Shown: positions 10,526 to 18,253 of the stretch, piece after piece
Position numbering within the stretch: the stretch's first letter is position 1
Layout of the letters: each line of letters begins with the position of its first letter
Origin: Draconibacterium orientale
GTDB taxonomy: Bacteria; Bacteroidota; Bacteroidia; Bacteroidales; UBA12170
NCBI GenBank assembly: GCA_020718205.1
Contig: DYSN01000013.1
Location: forward strand, 1 to 50,806
DNA length: 50,806 bases
Reading direction: 5' to 3'
Position numbers and translations under genes: made by a program
The notes under the pieces: model-generated
Database searches by the model: none
The model's input: only the letters and a program-made list of their open reading frames with translations
Told to the model about the DNA's origin: nothing

Positions 10526-13500
10526 TTCTCTGTGGGCAAGGTATTAAATGGAATGGTGAATTGCATACGGGTTCCAATTCCATGCTCCGATTCCGCCCAT
10601 ATTTCGCCTCCCAATAAACCAACACACGATTTTGCAATGGCAAGGCCAAGTCCGGTTCCACCAAATTCCCGGCTGATGCTGCTATCGGCCTGAGTAAATC
10701 TATCGAAAATAATTTGTTTTTGTAAGTCGGTCATTCCAATACCTGTATCGCTGATGGTGAAATGCAGATGTCCATCGTTAAGTTCGTAAGATATAATCAC
10801 TTCTCCCTTTCGGGTGAATTTCACTGCGTTTTCAATCACATTGTGCAGAATCTGTCGCAAGCGGGTTTCGTCGCTGCTCATCATGTCGTTTCCCACGCTT
10901 AGACCAAAGCTATAACTCAGCAATACTTTGTCTTGTTTGTGCATGTTTATCAGTTCTCCATTGAAATAGTGAACCAATTCCATGAGCAAACCATTCAAGC
11001 TGAATATATTGACCGATATTTTCATTTGATTGGCATTTATTTTCGATATATCGACCAAATCGTTGATGAGATTTAGCAAATGGTAACTGCTTCGGTTAAT
11101 GATTTTTAGAAATCCCACCTTTTCATCGGTTTCCATGTGAGGGTCGAGAATGAGTTCCGAGAAGCCGAGTATGGCATTCATGGGGGTTCTGATTTCGTGA
11201 CTCATATTGGCCAGAAATGCCGACTTCAGCCGATCGCTTTCCTCAGCTTTGTCGCGGGCTTCAATGAGCTCGTTTGTAATTTTTATTTGCTCGCTGATAT
11301 CGCGCGAAACTGCTATGATTACGCGTTCGCCAAAATAAAAACCAGGCGAAAGAACTACTTCCTTCGGAAAAATGCTTCCGTCTTTTTTCAATCCCCAGAA
11401 ATAAAGGGTATTCTGTTGACCATCAAAAGCCTTTTTTATGGCTTTGGCAACTTGATCCGAGTTGTTCTTTCCGGGTGCAGAAACAAATTCGGGTGTAGAA
11501 CCAACAAACTCATCGGCAGAATATCCATATTTTTCTATGGCTGCCTGATTCACAAATATAAATTCCCCATTTAGATTTAGAATATAAATCATTTCGGAGA
11601 TGCTGTTGAGAATGTTCTGATAGGTATCGTGCGATTGTTTTAATTGTGATTTATTTCTAAGCTCTTCGGTTTTGTCGTGAATGATTAATACGAATGTAAT
11701 CATTTGATTATGAACAACTTTACTCACATGTACATCCACAGAAATTCGTTCACCGTTTTTCTTTTTATGAACAAATTCGTAATTATAGGCAAAATTTTCC
11801 AACGCTTGTTTCATTTTCATATCCACATCATCTTTCGTAAGGGTCTGGATATCGTAGGCCGTGAGATTCAGAAATTCTTCTGTGCTATAGCCATACATTT
11901 TTCGGGCTGCTTCATTGGAGAATACAAACGATTTTGTAGCCACATCAAGGGCCAGCATAGGAGCAGTATTTTGTTCCATATAGACTCTGAACTGCGATTC
12001 AATCTCCAATGATTTTTGCTTTTCATCCTCAATCTGAACAATATTTTGCATGAGTTTAAGCTCCATATTTTTGCGGTCGGTAATATCGAAAGCTGTGCCA
12101 ATGGCAGCTTTCTGTCCCATATATAGGGTATGATTTGCTGAAAATTCTAACCATTTAGTTTGGTTGGTTTTGGTTAGAATTTTAAATTCGTAATTGGGTA
12201 TGGTTGAATCGCCTGTGATGCGCCGGATTCCTCTTTTTTTCACCAACTCCCGGTGATCAGGGTGAACTATTTGCCAAAAGGGCAGGTTCTTCAAGGAAGT
12301 TTGATTATATCCTGTTATTCTTTCAAAGGCTTGATTCACAAACAAATATTTGTCGGAATAGATGAAAATGGCCGCCGACGTGCTTTCTGTGAGTGCTTTA
12401 AAAGTGTTCATTTGCTCCCGAATCTGGTTCTTCAGATTAATGGACGATGAAATATCTACCGAGCTAATAATCAATCGGTTTACATCTTCATCCAAACCCC
12501 GGAGAATATTGGCGGATGATTTAATGGTACTTTCTTTATGGTCGTTATGTTTTATTCTATAGATCAAATCCATCAATTGACCTGTTTCAACCACCATATC
12601 TATTCCTTCTTTCACCCGATCCACATCGTCGGGGTGAATGGATTGGAGCCAGAAATTGAGCGAATTTTTTACTTCAACCCGGTCTTTTTGCAAAATATCG
12701 AGCATATTGTTGTTAATGCTCACATGCCCGTTCGACATATCCACTTCTATAATTCCAATGGCTTCCATTTTGGTAACAAACAGAAGGCGGTCGTGCATGT
12801 CCTTCAGCTGTTTTTGGCTTTCCAATCTTTGGCTTATATTTCGCATGATGCTGATATAGCCATCCGATGTTCTTCTGGAATGCATTTCAACAGGAATACC
12901 GTTACCTTTCCGGCGGCGAAGCCATCGTTCGGTTAATATTTCGGCGCCCTTGTCTAAATCCTGAAAACGCAGTGGTTTTTTCTCCAGCTCATCATCTTCG
13001 AAAATATAGCGAATATGCTTACCTATAATTTCCGACTTTGAAAATCCCGTGAACTCAACCATCACCTGGTTTATATGAATGATTTCTCCCTTTTCGTTTC
13101 CGAGCACAACTCCATCGCCCGCCAGTTCAATATATTCCTGTAGCAAGGGGTTTATTTCCTCCGAAATATTGCCGGTTTCATAATCAGATTTCCGATTTAA
13201 AAACAAGGCGCTCATTGGGGTTTCTTCATGCAGAAATTTATCAGACAACCTGATTTCGAAAGCTTCGGTTGCGGTGTGCAATACTTTGATTGATGTTGGG
13301 GTTGCATGGGCAAAATAGTTGATGAGCTCTGTAAAAAATGCTTTGTTTTTTCTCCCGAAGTCGAATAGGGTTTCAAGGGTGGGTTTTGTATTTTCGGATA
13401 AAGGATTTTTATGTAAAAACAGCTTTTTAAAACCATTGCTGGCCGAAAAAATTTGAAGCTCCGGTGTTATAAAACATAGAATTATGTCGTCCGAACTTAA

Positions 13501-13578
13501 AAGTGTTTCATACAATTGAGCGTTATATTTCCTTGTATTCATAGGTGTTATATAGTTTTCTGATTGATTTTCATTCAT
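10522..13578 (-). CDS. Multi-PAS sensor histidine kinase
   Basis: A 1018-residue kinase with no obvious transmembrane helix. Five clear PAS domains lie at about 145-255, 262-380, 390-510, 525-640 and 650-770 (for example IIHINQVMVEFTGFS and FIFVNQAAIEKYGYS), with a more divergent sixth at about 20-115. The transmitter has HisKA His794 (NMSHEIRTPMNAI) and an HATPase_c domain ending with a GGTGLGLAIAK box and VGLLGGEIW. There is no C-terminal receiver, so a separate response regulator is required; the closest is the NtrX-like gene at 14992, which already has its own kinase. ATG 13578 starts a plausible N-terminus; a second in-frame ATG is 12 codons on. It is convergent with the glycosyltransferase gene, overlapping by 4 bases. 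Confidence 0.93.
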   Translation of the reverse strand: MNENQSENYITPMNTRKYNAQLYETLLSSDDIILCFITPELQIFSASNGFKKLFLHKNPLSENTKPTLETLFDFGRKNKAFFTELINYFAHATPTSIKVLHTATEAFEIRLSDKFLHEETPMSALFLNRKSDYETGNISEEINPLLQEYIELAGDGVVLGNEKGEIIHINQVMVEFTGFSKSEIIGKHIRYIFEDDELEKKPLRFQDLDKGAEILTERWLRRRKGNGIPVEMHSRRTSDGYISIMRNISQRLESQKQLKDMHDRLLFVTKMEAIGIIEVDMSNGHVSINNNMLDILQKDRVEVKNSLNFWLQSIHPDDVDRVKEGIDMVVETGQLMDLIYRIKHNDHKESTIKSSANILRGLDEDVNRLIISSVDISSSINLKNQIREQMNTFKALTESTSAAIFIYSDKYLFVNQAFERITGYNQTSLKNLPFWQIVHPDHRELVKKRGIRRITGDSTIPNYEFKILTKTNQTKWLEFSANHTLYMGQKAAIGTAFDITDRKNMELKLMQNIVQIEDEKQKSLEIESQFRVYMEQNTAPMLALDVATKSFVFSNEAARKMYGYSTEEFLNLTAYDIQTLTKDDVDMKMKQALENFAYNYEFVHKKKNGERISVDVHVSKVVHNQMITFVLIIHDKTEELRNKSQLKQSHDTYQNILNSISEMIYILNLNGEFIFVNQAAIEKYGYSADEFVGSTPEFVSAPGKNNSDQVAKAIKKAFDGQQNTLYFWGLKKDGSIFPKEVVLSPGFYFGERVIIAVSRDISEQIKITNELIEARDKAEESDRLKSAFLANMSHEIRTPMNAILGFSELILDPHMETDEKVGFLKIINRSSYHLLNLINDLVDISKINANQMKISVNIFSLNGLLMELVHYFNGELINMHKQDKVLLSYSFGLSVGNDMMSSDETRLRQILHNVIENAVKFTRKGEVIISYELNDGHLHFTISDTGIGMTDLQKQIIFDRFTQADSSISREFGGTGLGLAIAKSCVGLLGGEIWAESEHGIGTRMQFTIPFNTLPTEN

Positions 13579-13664
13579 TTAAAGTATCCGCCAGGGCAAC
13601 ATATTTCGCATATTTGCTTGCTGGTGGTCATCTATTAAAAGTAATAATTTTTTGGAATACCCGA

Positions 13665-15002
13665 CTAAAAAATTAATGTAAAAACTGAACCTGTTCCGTG
13701 AATCGATTTAACGAAAATATTTCCTTTGTGAAGATGCATGATTTGGCGACTCAAACTGAGCCCAATTCCCGATCCTTCGCTTTTTGAAGTGAAAAAAGGC
13801 ATGAAAATTTTATCCATCATCTCGGGTTTTATTCCCGTTCCATTGTCGGCAATCTCTATCACTACCCGTTCATTTTTATTGAAACGGCTGCTTAGAATAA
13901 TCTGTGGGTTATCGCGGTTTTCGAGAGCATGATGTGCATTGATGAGTAGATTAATGAGAACCTGTTCTATCAGATTGGGGTCGGCTTTTATGCTGATGTC
14001 TTCGGGAATGGTTTGAATCTGAATATCGATATGCGAAGCACCGGTGCGGTGAAGCAGCAGTAACTTGGCATCGAAAAGCATATCTTTAACCACCACTTGC
14101 CTGAAATTGGGTTGGGGAATCCGGGTTAGATCGCGGTAAAGTGTTACAAAATTCAGTAAGCCATCGCTTCGGCGACTGATGGTGCTCAATGCCTGATGCA
14201 TGCTTTCCAGATCTTCCGATTCGAAGTTTTGATTTTTGTCGTCCGGAAGCATTTGAATTACAGTGGATGCCAGCGATGAAATGGGGGTGATAGAATTCAT
14301 AATTTCGTGGGTGAGCACGCGGATAAGTTGCTGCCAGCTGTCCACTTCTTTTCTCTCCAATTCGGAATGGATGTTTTTTATGCTGATTAACAGGTATTCT
14401 TCCCCCTTTTTCTTGAATTCTGTGGCCTGAACCGAAAGCTGCATAAGCTCTTCTTCCTGATAGAGTTTAATGAGCTTGCTCTCGTCCTGCCGCAAATGAA
14501 GGAGCTTTTCGGGCAACTCTTCGTCAATTTGAGCCAACTCCTTGATATGCTTCAGAGTATTGATTTTGAAGAGTTGTTTTATGGCATTATTATAAATATC
14601 TACCTGCCCATCTTTGCGAAAGGTAATGATACCTATGCTCAAATGCTGAACTATGGTTTGAAGCTGATGGTGGTGGTCTTCTTTTTCGGCGCGGGTTTTA
14701 ATAAACTGCTGAATTACCTGATTAAAACTCTCGTTGAGTGCGTTAAAGCTTTCGCCTTTATTCTCCGACACAAAACTGCTGGTAAAATCGTTGTATTTTA
14801 TATTCTCGAAAAACCGGGTGAGTTTCATATTGGTTTGCTCCACATATTTTATGAGCAAAGCTATTTGTGCCACAACAATGGCCACACTTATGGTGGATGA
14901 AATATAATTGCTACTCTGAAACAGCCACACAATAAGAAAGGCGTTGATGAGTATGAACACCAACCTCACTATGATACTGCTTCTGAACGTATTAAAGGTC
15001 AT
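13665..15002 (-). CDS. NtrY-like sensor histidine kinase
   Basis: A 445-residue membrane kinase with two N-terminal helices (about 11-29 and 34-52), almost no periplasmic loop, a HAMP-like/PAS linker (about 112-210; GIITFRKDGQVDIYNN) and a NtrY-type HisKA with His232 in LTHEIMNSITPI, followed by HATPase_c with SGIGLSLSRQIM. Minimal extracytoplasmic loops suggest sensing within or at the membrane. Its ATG overlaps the 3' end of the sigma-54 activator gene by 11 bases, so the two are translated together and form a cognate pair. The only non-signalling genes nearby are the divergent small-protein/ABC-transporter operon. Confidence 0.92.
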   Translation of the reverse strand: MTFNTFRSSIIVRLVFILINAFLIVWLFQSSNYISSTISVAIVVAQIALLIKYVEQTNMKLTRFFENIKYNDFTSSFVSENKGESFNALNESFNQVIQQFIKTRAEKEDHHHQLQTIVQHLSIGIITFRKDGQVDIYNNAIKQLFKINTLKHIKELAQIDEELPEKLLHLRQDESKLIKLYQEEELMQLSVQATEFKKKGEEYLLISIKNIHSELERKEVDSWQQLIRVLTHEIMNSITPISSLASTVIQMLPDDKNQNFESEDLESMHQALSTISRRSDGLLNFVTLYRDLTRIPQPNFRQVVVKDMLFDAKLLLLHRTGASHIDIQIQTIPEDISIKADPNLIEQVLINLLINAHHALENRDNPQIILSSRFNKNERVVIEIADNGTGIKPEMMDKIFMPFFTSKSEGSGIGLSLSRQIMHLHKGNIFVKSIHGTGSVFTLIF

Positions 15003-16368
15003 ATTTTTCGATTCTGCGATACAGAGAAGCTCTGGTTAAACCCAGTTCACGGGCTGCTTTGGTAATATTTCCTCCGTGTTTGTCAATCACTTTTCGAATC
15101 AGAATTTTTTCGGTGTCTTCCAGATTCAGGTTATCGGCATTGAGGAGGGCATTTTTATGAAGGGGCTTGGTAAGAAAGAAATCGTGAGCCTGCAAAGTAT
15201 TGCTTTCGCTCATAATTACAGCTCGTTCCACGGTATGCTGAAGTTCTCTGATATTTCCAGGCCAGCTGTGTTTTTTAAGTCTTTTGGCCGCTGCCACACT
15301 AAGCCTTTTGGTATCGAGTTTGTATTTTTTACAATACATCCCCAGAAAATAATCCACCAAATCGGGAATATCGTCGGTGCGATCGCGTAGGGGAGGAATA
15401 TTTATTTCTACGGTATTCACGCGATACAGTAGATCCTGTCTGAATTTTCCTTCTTCCACCATTTGATACAGTGGCATATTGGTGGCGCAGATAATCCTAA
15501 CATCGATTTCGGTTTCCATATGGGTTCCCAGCCTCACAATTTTTCGGCTTTGGAGAACCGAAAGCAACTTCGATTGCAAGCCATAGCTCAAATTCCCAAT
15601 CTCATCGAGGAAAATAGTTCCTTTGTTGGCGGCTTCAAACCTTCCGGCCCGGTCTTCTTTGGCATCGGTAAAAGCACCTTTTTTATAACCAAAGAGCTCA
15701 CTTTCGAACAACGATTCTGTGATGGCTCCCAAATCTACCGTAACAAATACTTCGTTTTTACGATTCGATGCGCGGTGAATGGCTCTGGCTATCATTTCTT
15801 TACCAGTACCGTTCTCGCCCAATAGCAGGATATTGGCATCGGTTTTGGCCACTTTTTGCACGGTATTTAGAACCTGACTGATAGATCCCGAAGTTCCAAT
15901 GACCTCGCCAAACGACGAATCGGCATCGGAAATGAGCACCTTTTGCTTGCTTTTAAGGTTCTCCAGCTCTTTTTTCGACTCGCGTATCTGAATGTTGGCG
16001 GTGATTTCGGCCAAAAGCTTTTTATTGTCCCACGGCTTTAGAATAAAATTGGTGGCTCCTTCTTTTATGCCTTGAACCGCAAGCTCAATGTCGCCGTAGC
16101 CAGTGATAAAAATGACCACCGCAGCCGGGTCGAGCTCCAGAATTTTATTCAACCACACAAAGCCTTCTTTTCCGCTGGTGGCATCTTTCGAAAAATTCAT
16201 GTCGAGCAAGAAGATGTCGTAGTTTTCATTTCGCATTAAGTCGGGGATATATTCTGGGTTGCTTTCTGTATGCACCACCGTAAAATATTGACGTAAAAAA
16301 AGGCGGGCTGCCAGCAGAACATCCTTGTCGTCATCAATAATTAATATCTTGGCTTCTGACTTTGACAT
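14992..16368 (-). CDS. NtrC/NtrX-family sigma-54-dependent response regulator
   Basis: A 458-residue bacterial enhancer-binding protein. The receiver (about 6-125) has DDD at 12-14, phosphoacceptor Asp56 and Lys111. The AAA+ domain (about 155-395) has Walker A GENGTGKE (184-191), Walker B TIFLDE (251-256) and the sigma-54 contact loop at 231-236, which reads GAFTDA instead of GAFTGA. A Fis-type helix-turn-helix closes the protein (NITKAARELGLTRASLYRR). It should activate sigma-54 promoters when phosphorylated by the overlapping NtrY-like kinase. A sigma-54-type promoter (16483-16498) and repeat sequences lie immediately upstream, directing transcription the other way into the small-protein/ABC operon, which is therefore its probable target. 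Confidence 0.95.
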   Translation of the reverse strand: MSKSEAKILIIDDDKDVLLAARLFLRQYFTVVHTESNPEYIPDLMRNENYDIFLLDMNFSKDATSGKEGFVWLNKILELDPAAVVIFITGYGDIELAVQGIKEGATNFILKPWDNKKLLAEITANIQIRESKKELENLKSKQKVLISDADSSFGEVIGTSGSISQVLNTVQKVAKTDANILLLGENGTGKEMIARAIHRASNRKNEVFVTVDLGAITESLFESELFGYKKGAFTDAKEDRAGRFEAANKGTIFLDEIGNLSYGLQSKLLSVLQSRKIVRLGTHMETEIDVRIICATNMPLYQMVEEGKFRQDLLYRVNTVEINIPPLRDRTDDIPDLVDYFLGMYCKKYKLDTKRLSVAAAKRLKKHSWPGNIRELQHTVERAVIMSESNTLQAHDFFLTKPLHKNALLNADNLNLEDTEKILIRKVIDKHGGNITKAARELGLTRASLYRRIEKYDL

Positions 16369-16380
16369 AGTAAAAAAATT

Positions 16381-16418
16381 TGTTCGTAAATGTACAAAAA
16401 AATGAACGCTGGCGAACA
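16381..16418. promoter_or_regulatory. Candidate enhancer (activator-binding) repeats
   Basis: TGTTCG (16381-16386), TGAACG (16403-16408) and CGAACA (16413-16418) are related half-sites; the first and last are exact reverse complements. They lie about 65-100 bases upstream of the -24 element of the candidate sigma-54 promoter, the normal position for enhancer sites of this activator class, and directly in front of the activator gene. The match is short and unproven. Confidence 0.3.
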
Positions 16419-16482
16419 GAAATAAAATTTTTTTCGATTACTAAACTATATGAAAATCAGCTAATCAGAATATTATAAGACA

Positions 16483-16498
16483 TGGCATTATATTTGAA
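16483..16498 (+). promoter_or_regulatory. Candidate sigma-54 (-24/-12) promoter
   Basis: TGGCAT, five bases, then TTGAA reproduces the sigma-54 consensus TGGCAC-N5-TTGCW with exact spacing (GG at 16484-16485, TTG at 16494-16496); the deviations are T for C in the -24 box and A for C after TTG. Start of transcription would be near 16509, 33 bases before the ATG of the 70-residue gene. The divergent neighbour encodes a sigma-54 activator. Confidence 0.5.
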
Positions 16499-16541
16499 AT
16501 AACATCACAATCACTGGTTTTAATATTTAAATTTTTTAAGT

Positions 16542-16754
16542 ATGGATATCGCTTCTCTTTTACCAAATCCCACCGCCGAGTTCAATAAATCGCTGCATAC
16601 TAAATGGTCGAAGTTTCAAAGTCTTATCGATGAGCTCAACGAGCGCCAACTTCCCGAAGGTACGGTAACGGCTATAAATAGTTGGGTTAGCGAGATAAAC
16701 GATTTCAATGAAAGCCGCCGTTCATATTCAAAGTTACTTGGCAAAAATCTGTGA
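16542..16754 (+). CDS. Small hypothetical protein (70 aa)
   Basis: I do not recognise this family. The 70 residues are soluble, charged and predicted mostly helical (KWSKFQSLIDELNERQLPEG, then SWVSEINDFNESRRSY), with no signal peptide, cysteines or membrane helix. It is the first gene after the candidate sigma-54 promoter and is followed by two very small hydrophobic ORFs and an ABC transporter on the same strand. Codon usage resembles neighbouring genes, which supports coding. A small soluble helical protein at the head of an envelope-stress-like operon could be a regulator or a partner of the membrane peptides; that is inference only. Confidence 0.62.
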   Translation: MDIASLLPNPTAEFNKSLHTKWSKFQSLIDELNERQLPEGTVTAINSWVSEINDFNESRRSYSKLLGKNL

Positions 16755-16832
16755 AAAATCGTAAAATTTCTTGAAAAGGAGTTTAAAATTATTCCAAAGA
16801 ACTACTATAGAAGCCTTTGGATCTTGCTGTGA

Positions 16833-17009
16833 ATGAACAGTATTGGTGTTCCATTCGGGTTAATTCTTGGGGTGGTTTTTCATAATATGGGCCTATTGGC
16901 CATTGGCTTCCCTTTTGGCATTGCAATCGGCATGGCACTAGGTTCATCAATGGACGAAAAAGCCGGAAATCAGGGTAAACAATTGCGTTTCGAGATGTTT
17001 GGGAAATAA
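16833..17009 (+). CDS. Small glycine-rich membrane protein (58 aa), possibly truncated by an in-frame TGA
   Basis: Reads MNSIGVPFGLILGVVFHNMG, a second glycine-spaced hydrophobic run (about 21-38), then a polar tail starting SSMDEKAGNQGKQ. This is a glycine-zipper-like hairpin of two membrane segments. The codon just before the ATG is TGA (16830-16832). Upstream of that the same frame stays open to 16755 and encodes PKNYYRSLWILL after a strong ribosome site AAGGAG (16776-16781), with ATT rather than ATG at the expected start 16788. The whole reads like one protein with a sense-to-TGA change at Leu-Leu-[Gly?], so this may be a decayed gene, a reinitiating ORF, or a sequence error. No strong ribosome site precedes 16833 itself. 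Confidence 0.45.
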   Translation: MNSIGVPFGLILGVVFHNMGLLAIGFPFGIAIGMALGSSMDEKAGNQGKQLRFEMFGK

Positions 17010-17049
17010 AAATAAAAGGATATTAACGAGTTTTTAAAAAGCAACGAGG

Positions 17050-17151
17050 ATGAATATTTTAAAGATTTTATGGAATTTATTACCAGTTAACGGATTGGGA
17101 ATCATTGGGGGAGCACTTTTGTTTACCTTAGCCATCAGAATTTTTAGTTGA
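17050..17151 (+). CDS. Possible tiny membrane peptide (33 aa)
   Basis: An ATG-started ORF of 33 residues: MNILKILWNLLPVNGLGIIG followed by GALLFTLAIRIFS. It is almost entirely one hydrophobic segment with a basic N-terminus, and GAGG directly abuts the start. It sits between two same-strand genes of the proposed sigma-54 operon. Tiny single-helix peptides occur in stress operons, but an ORF this short can arise by chance. Confidence 0.32.
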   Translation: MNILKILWNLLPVNGLGIIGGALLFTLAIRIFS

Positions 17152-17277
17152 TTCAGGGTGGGCTTTGGGTTCATTCCGGATGTTATTTTTGACATTCTCA
17201 TAATACAGGAAAGAAATTCATTTGTGTGACAATAGATTGATAACCAATAGAATATATTAAATTCAAATAATGGGAGT

Positions 17278-17964
17278 ATGATTAGGTTACGAAATTTGAG
17301 CAAAGTATACCGCACCAGCGAAGTAGAAACCATTGCTTTGCGCGATGTGAATCTGGAGGTAAAGAAAGGGGAGTTTCTGGCCATCATGGGGCCTTCGGGC
17401 TGCGGCAAAACCACCTTGCTCAATGTGCTCGGTCTTATCGACTTTCCAACCGATGGCACTTATTTCTTCAACGGCGATAATATTACTTTTAAATCGGAAA
17501 TAATTCGGTCCCAAATTCGAAAAACATATATGGGATTTATCTTTCAGAATTTCAATCTGATCGAAGAATTAAACGTGTATGAAAATGTAGAGCTTCCCCT
17601 GATTTATATGGGGATGAAACTTCAGGAGCGAAAAGAAAAAGTGACTTCCATTCTCGAAAAAATGCAAATCATTCACCGAAAATATACCTTCCCCAATCAG
17701 CTCAGCGGAGGGCAACAACAAAGGGTAGCTGTAGCCAGGGCAGTGGTGGCCGCTCCACAGGTTATTTTGGCCGATGAGCCAACCGGAAATCTCGATTCGG
17801 CTCATGGCGAAGAAGTGATGCGCCTACTCGACGAAGTGAATAAAAGCGGAACAACCATTATTATGGTTACGCACTCGCAGCGCGATGCCTCATACAGCAA
17901 CAGGGTTTTGCGCCTGTTCGATGGCCAGATAATCAATGAAAACATACTTCAAAAGTTTTCCTAA
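17278..17964 (+). CDS. ABC transporter ATP-binding protein, LolD/MacB type
   Basis: A 228-residue ATPase of the family that powers mechanotransmission permeases (LolD, MacB, FtsE). Walker A GPSGCGKT (38-45), Q-loop at FQNFNL, signature LSGGQ (142-146), Walker B VILADE (162-167) with the DEPTGNLD motif typical of this subfamily, and switch His199. Length is standard. It is followed by a small gene and a matching FtsX-like permease on the same strand, forming one transporter. GGGAGT lies just before the ATG. The transported substrate (lipid, lipoprotein, peptide or only a mechanical signal) cannot be told from sequence. Confidence 0.97.
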   Translation: MIRLRNLSKVYRTSEVETIALRDVNLEVKKGEFLAIMGPSGCGKTTLLNVLGLIDFPTDGTYFFNGDNITFKSEIIRSQIRKTYMGFIFQNFNLIEELNVYENVELPLIYMGMKLQERKEKVTSILEKMQIIHRKYTFPNQLSGGQQQRVAVARAVVAAPQVILADEPTGNLDSAHGEEVMRLLDEVNKSGTTIIMVTHSQRDASYSNRVLRLFDGQIINENILQKFS

Positions 17965-17974
17965 AAACAAGGTC

Positions 17975-18241
17975 ATGCATCGAGAAATAAAAATATTAAT
18001 CCCCGACCAATCACCTGGAGAAGCTCAGGATATTTTTGTGTACCGAAATAAAATCCCTGTTATGCAATATCGCATCGAAATATTCCGATACCAACCCTTG
18101 TCCCCCAATTTTTCCCGGGCCGATTTTGTAAAAGAATGCATCGATCAGTACGATTCTAAGTATGAAGTGGCTCATATTGATTTGTTTAAACCCCACGAAA
18201 TTGCCGTTTTATTTCAGCGGATAAATAAGGATAAAGGTTAG
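17975..18241 (+). CDS. Small hypothetical protein between ABC ATPase and permease (88 aa)
   Basis: Not a family I recognise. From ATG 17975 it encodes 88 residues (MHREIKILIPDQSPGEAQDI ...), soluble, with alternating strand-like segments (FVYRNKIPVMQYRIEIFRYQ) and a helix (FVKECIDQYDSKYEVAHIDL), suggesting a compact alpha/beta fold. An in-frame ATG at 17936 would overlap the ATPase gene by 29 bases; I prefer 17975, which removes the overlap. The next gene starts 12 bases after its stop. Position inside the transporter operon suggests a cytoplasmic accessory or regulator of the transporter. Confidence 0.6.
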   Translation: MHREIKILIPDQSPGEAQDIFVYRNKIPVMQYRIEIFRYQPLSPNFSRADFVKECIDQYDSKYEVAHIDLFKPHEIAVLFQRINKDKG

Positions 18242-18253
18242 GGGGAGAAGCAC

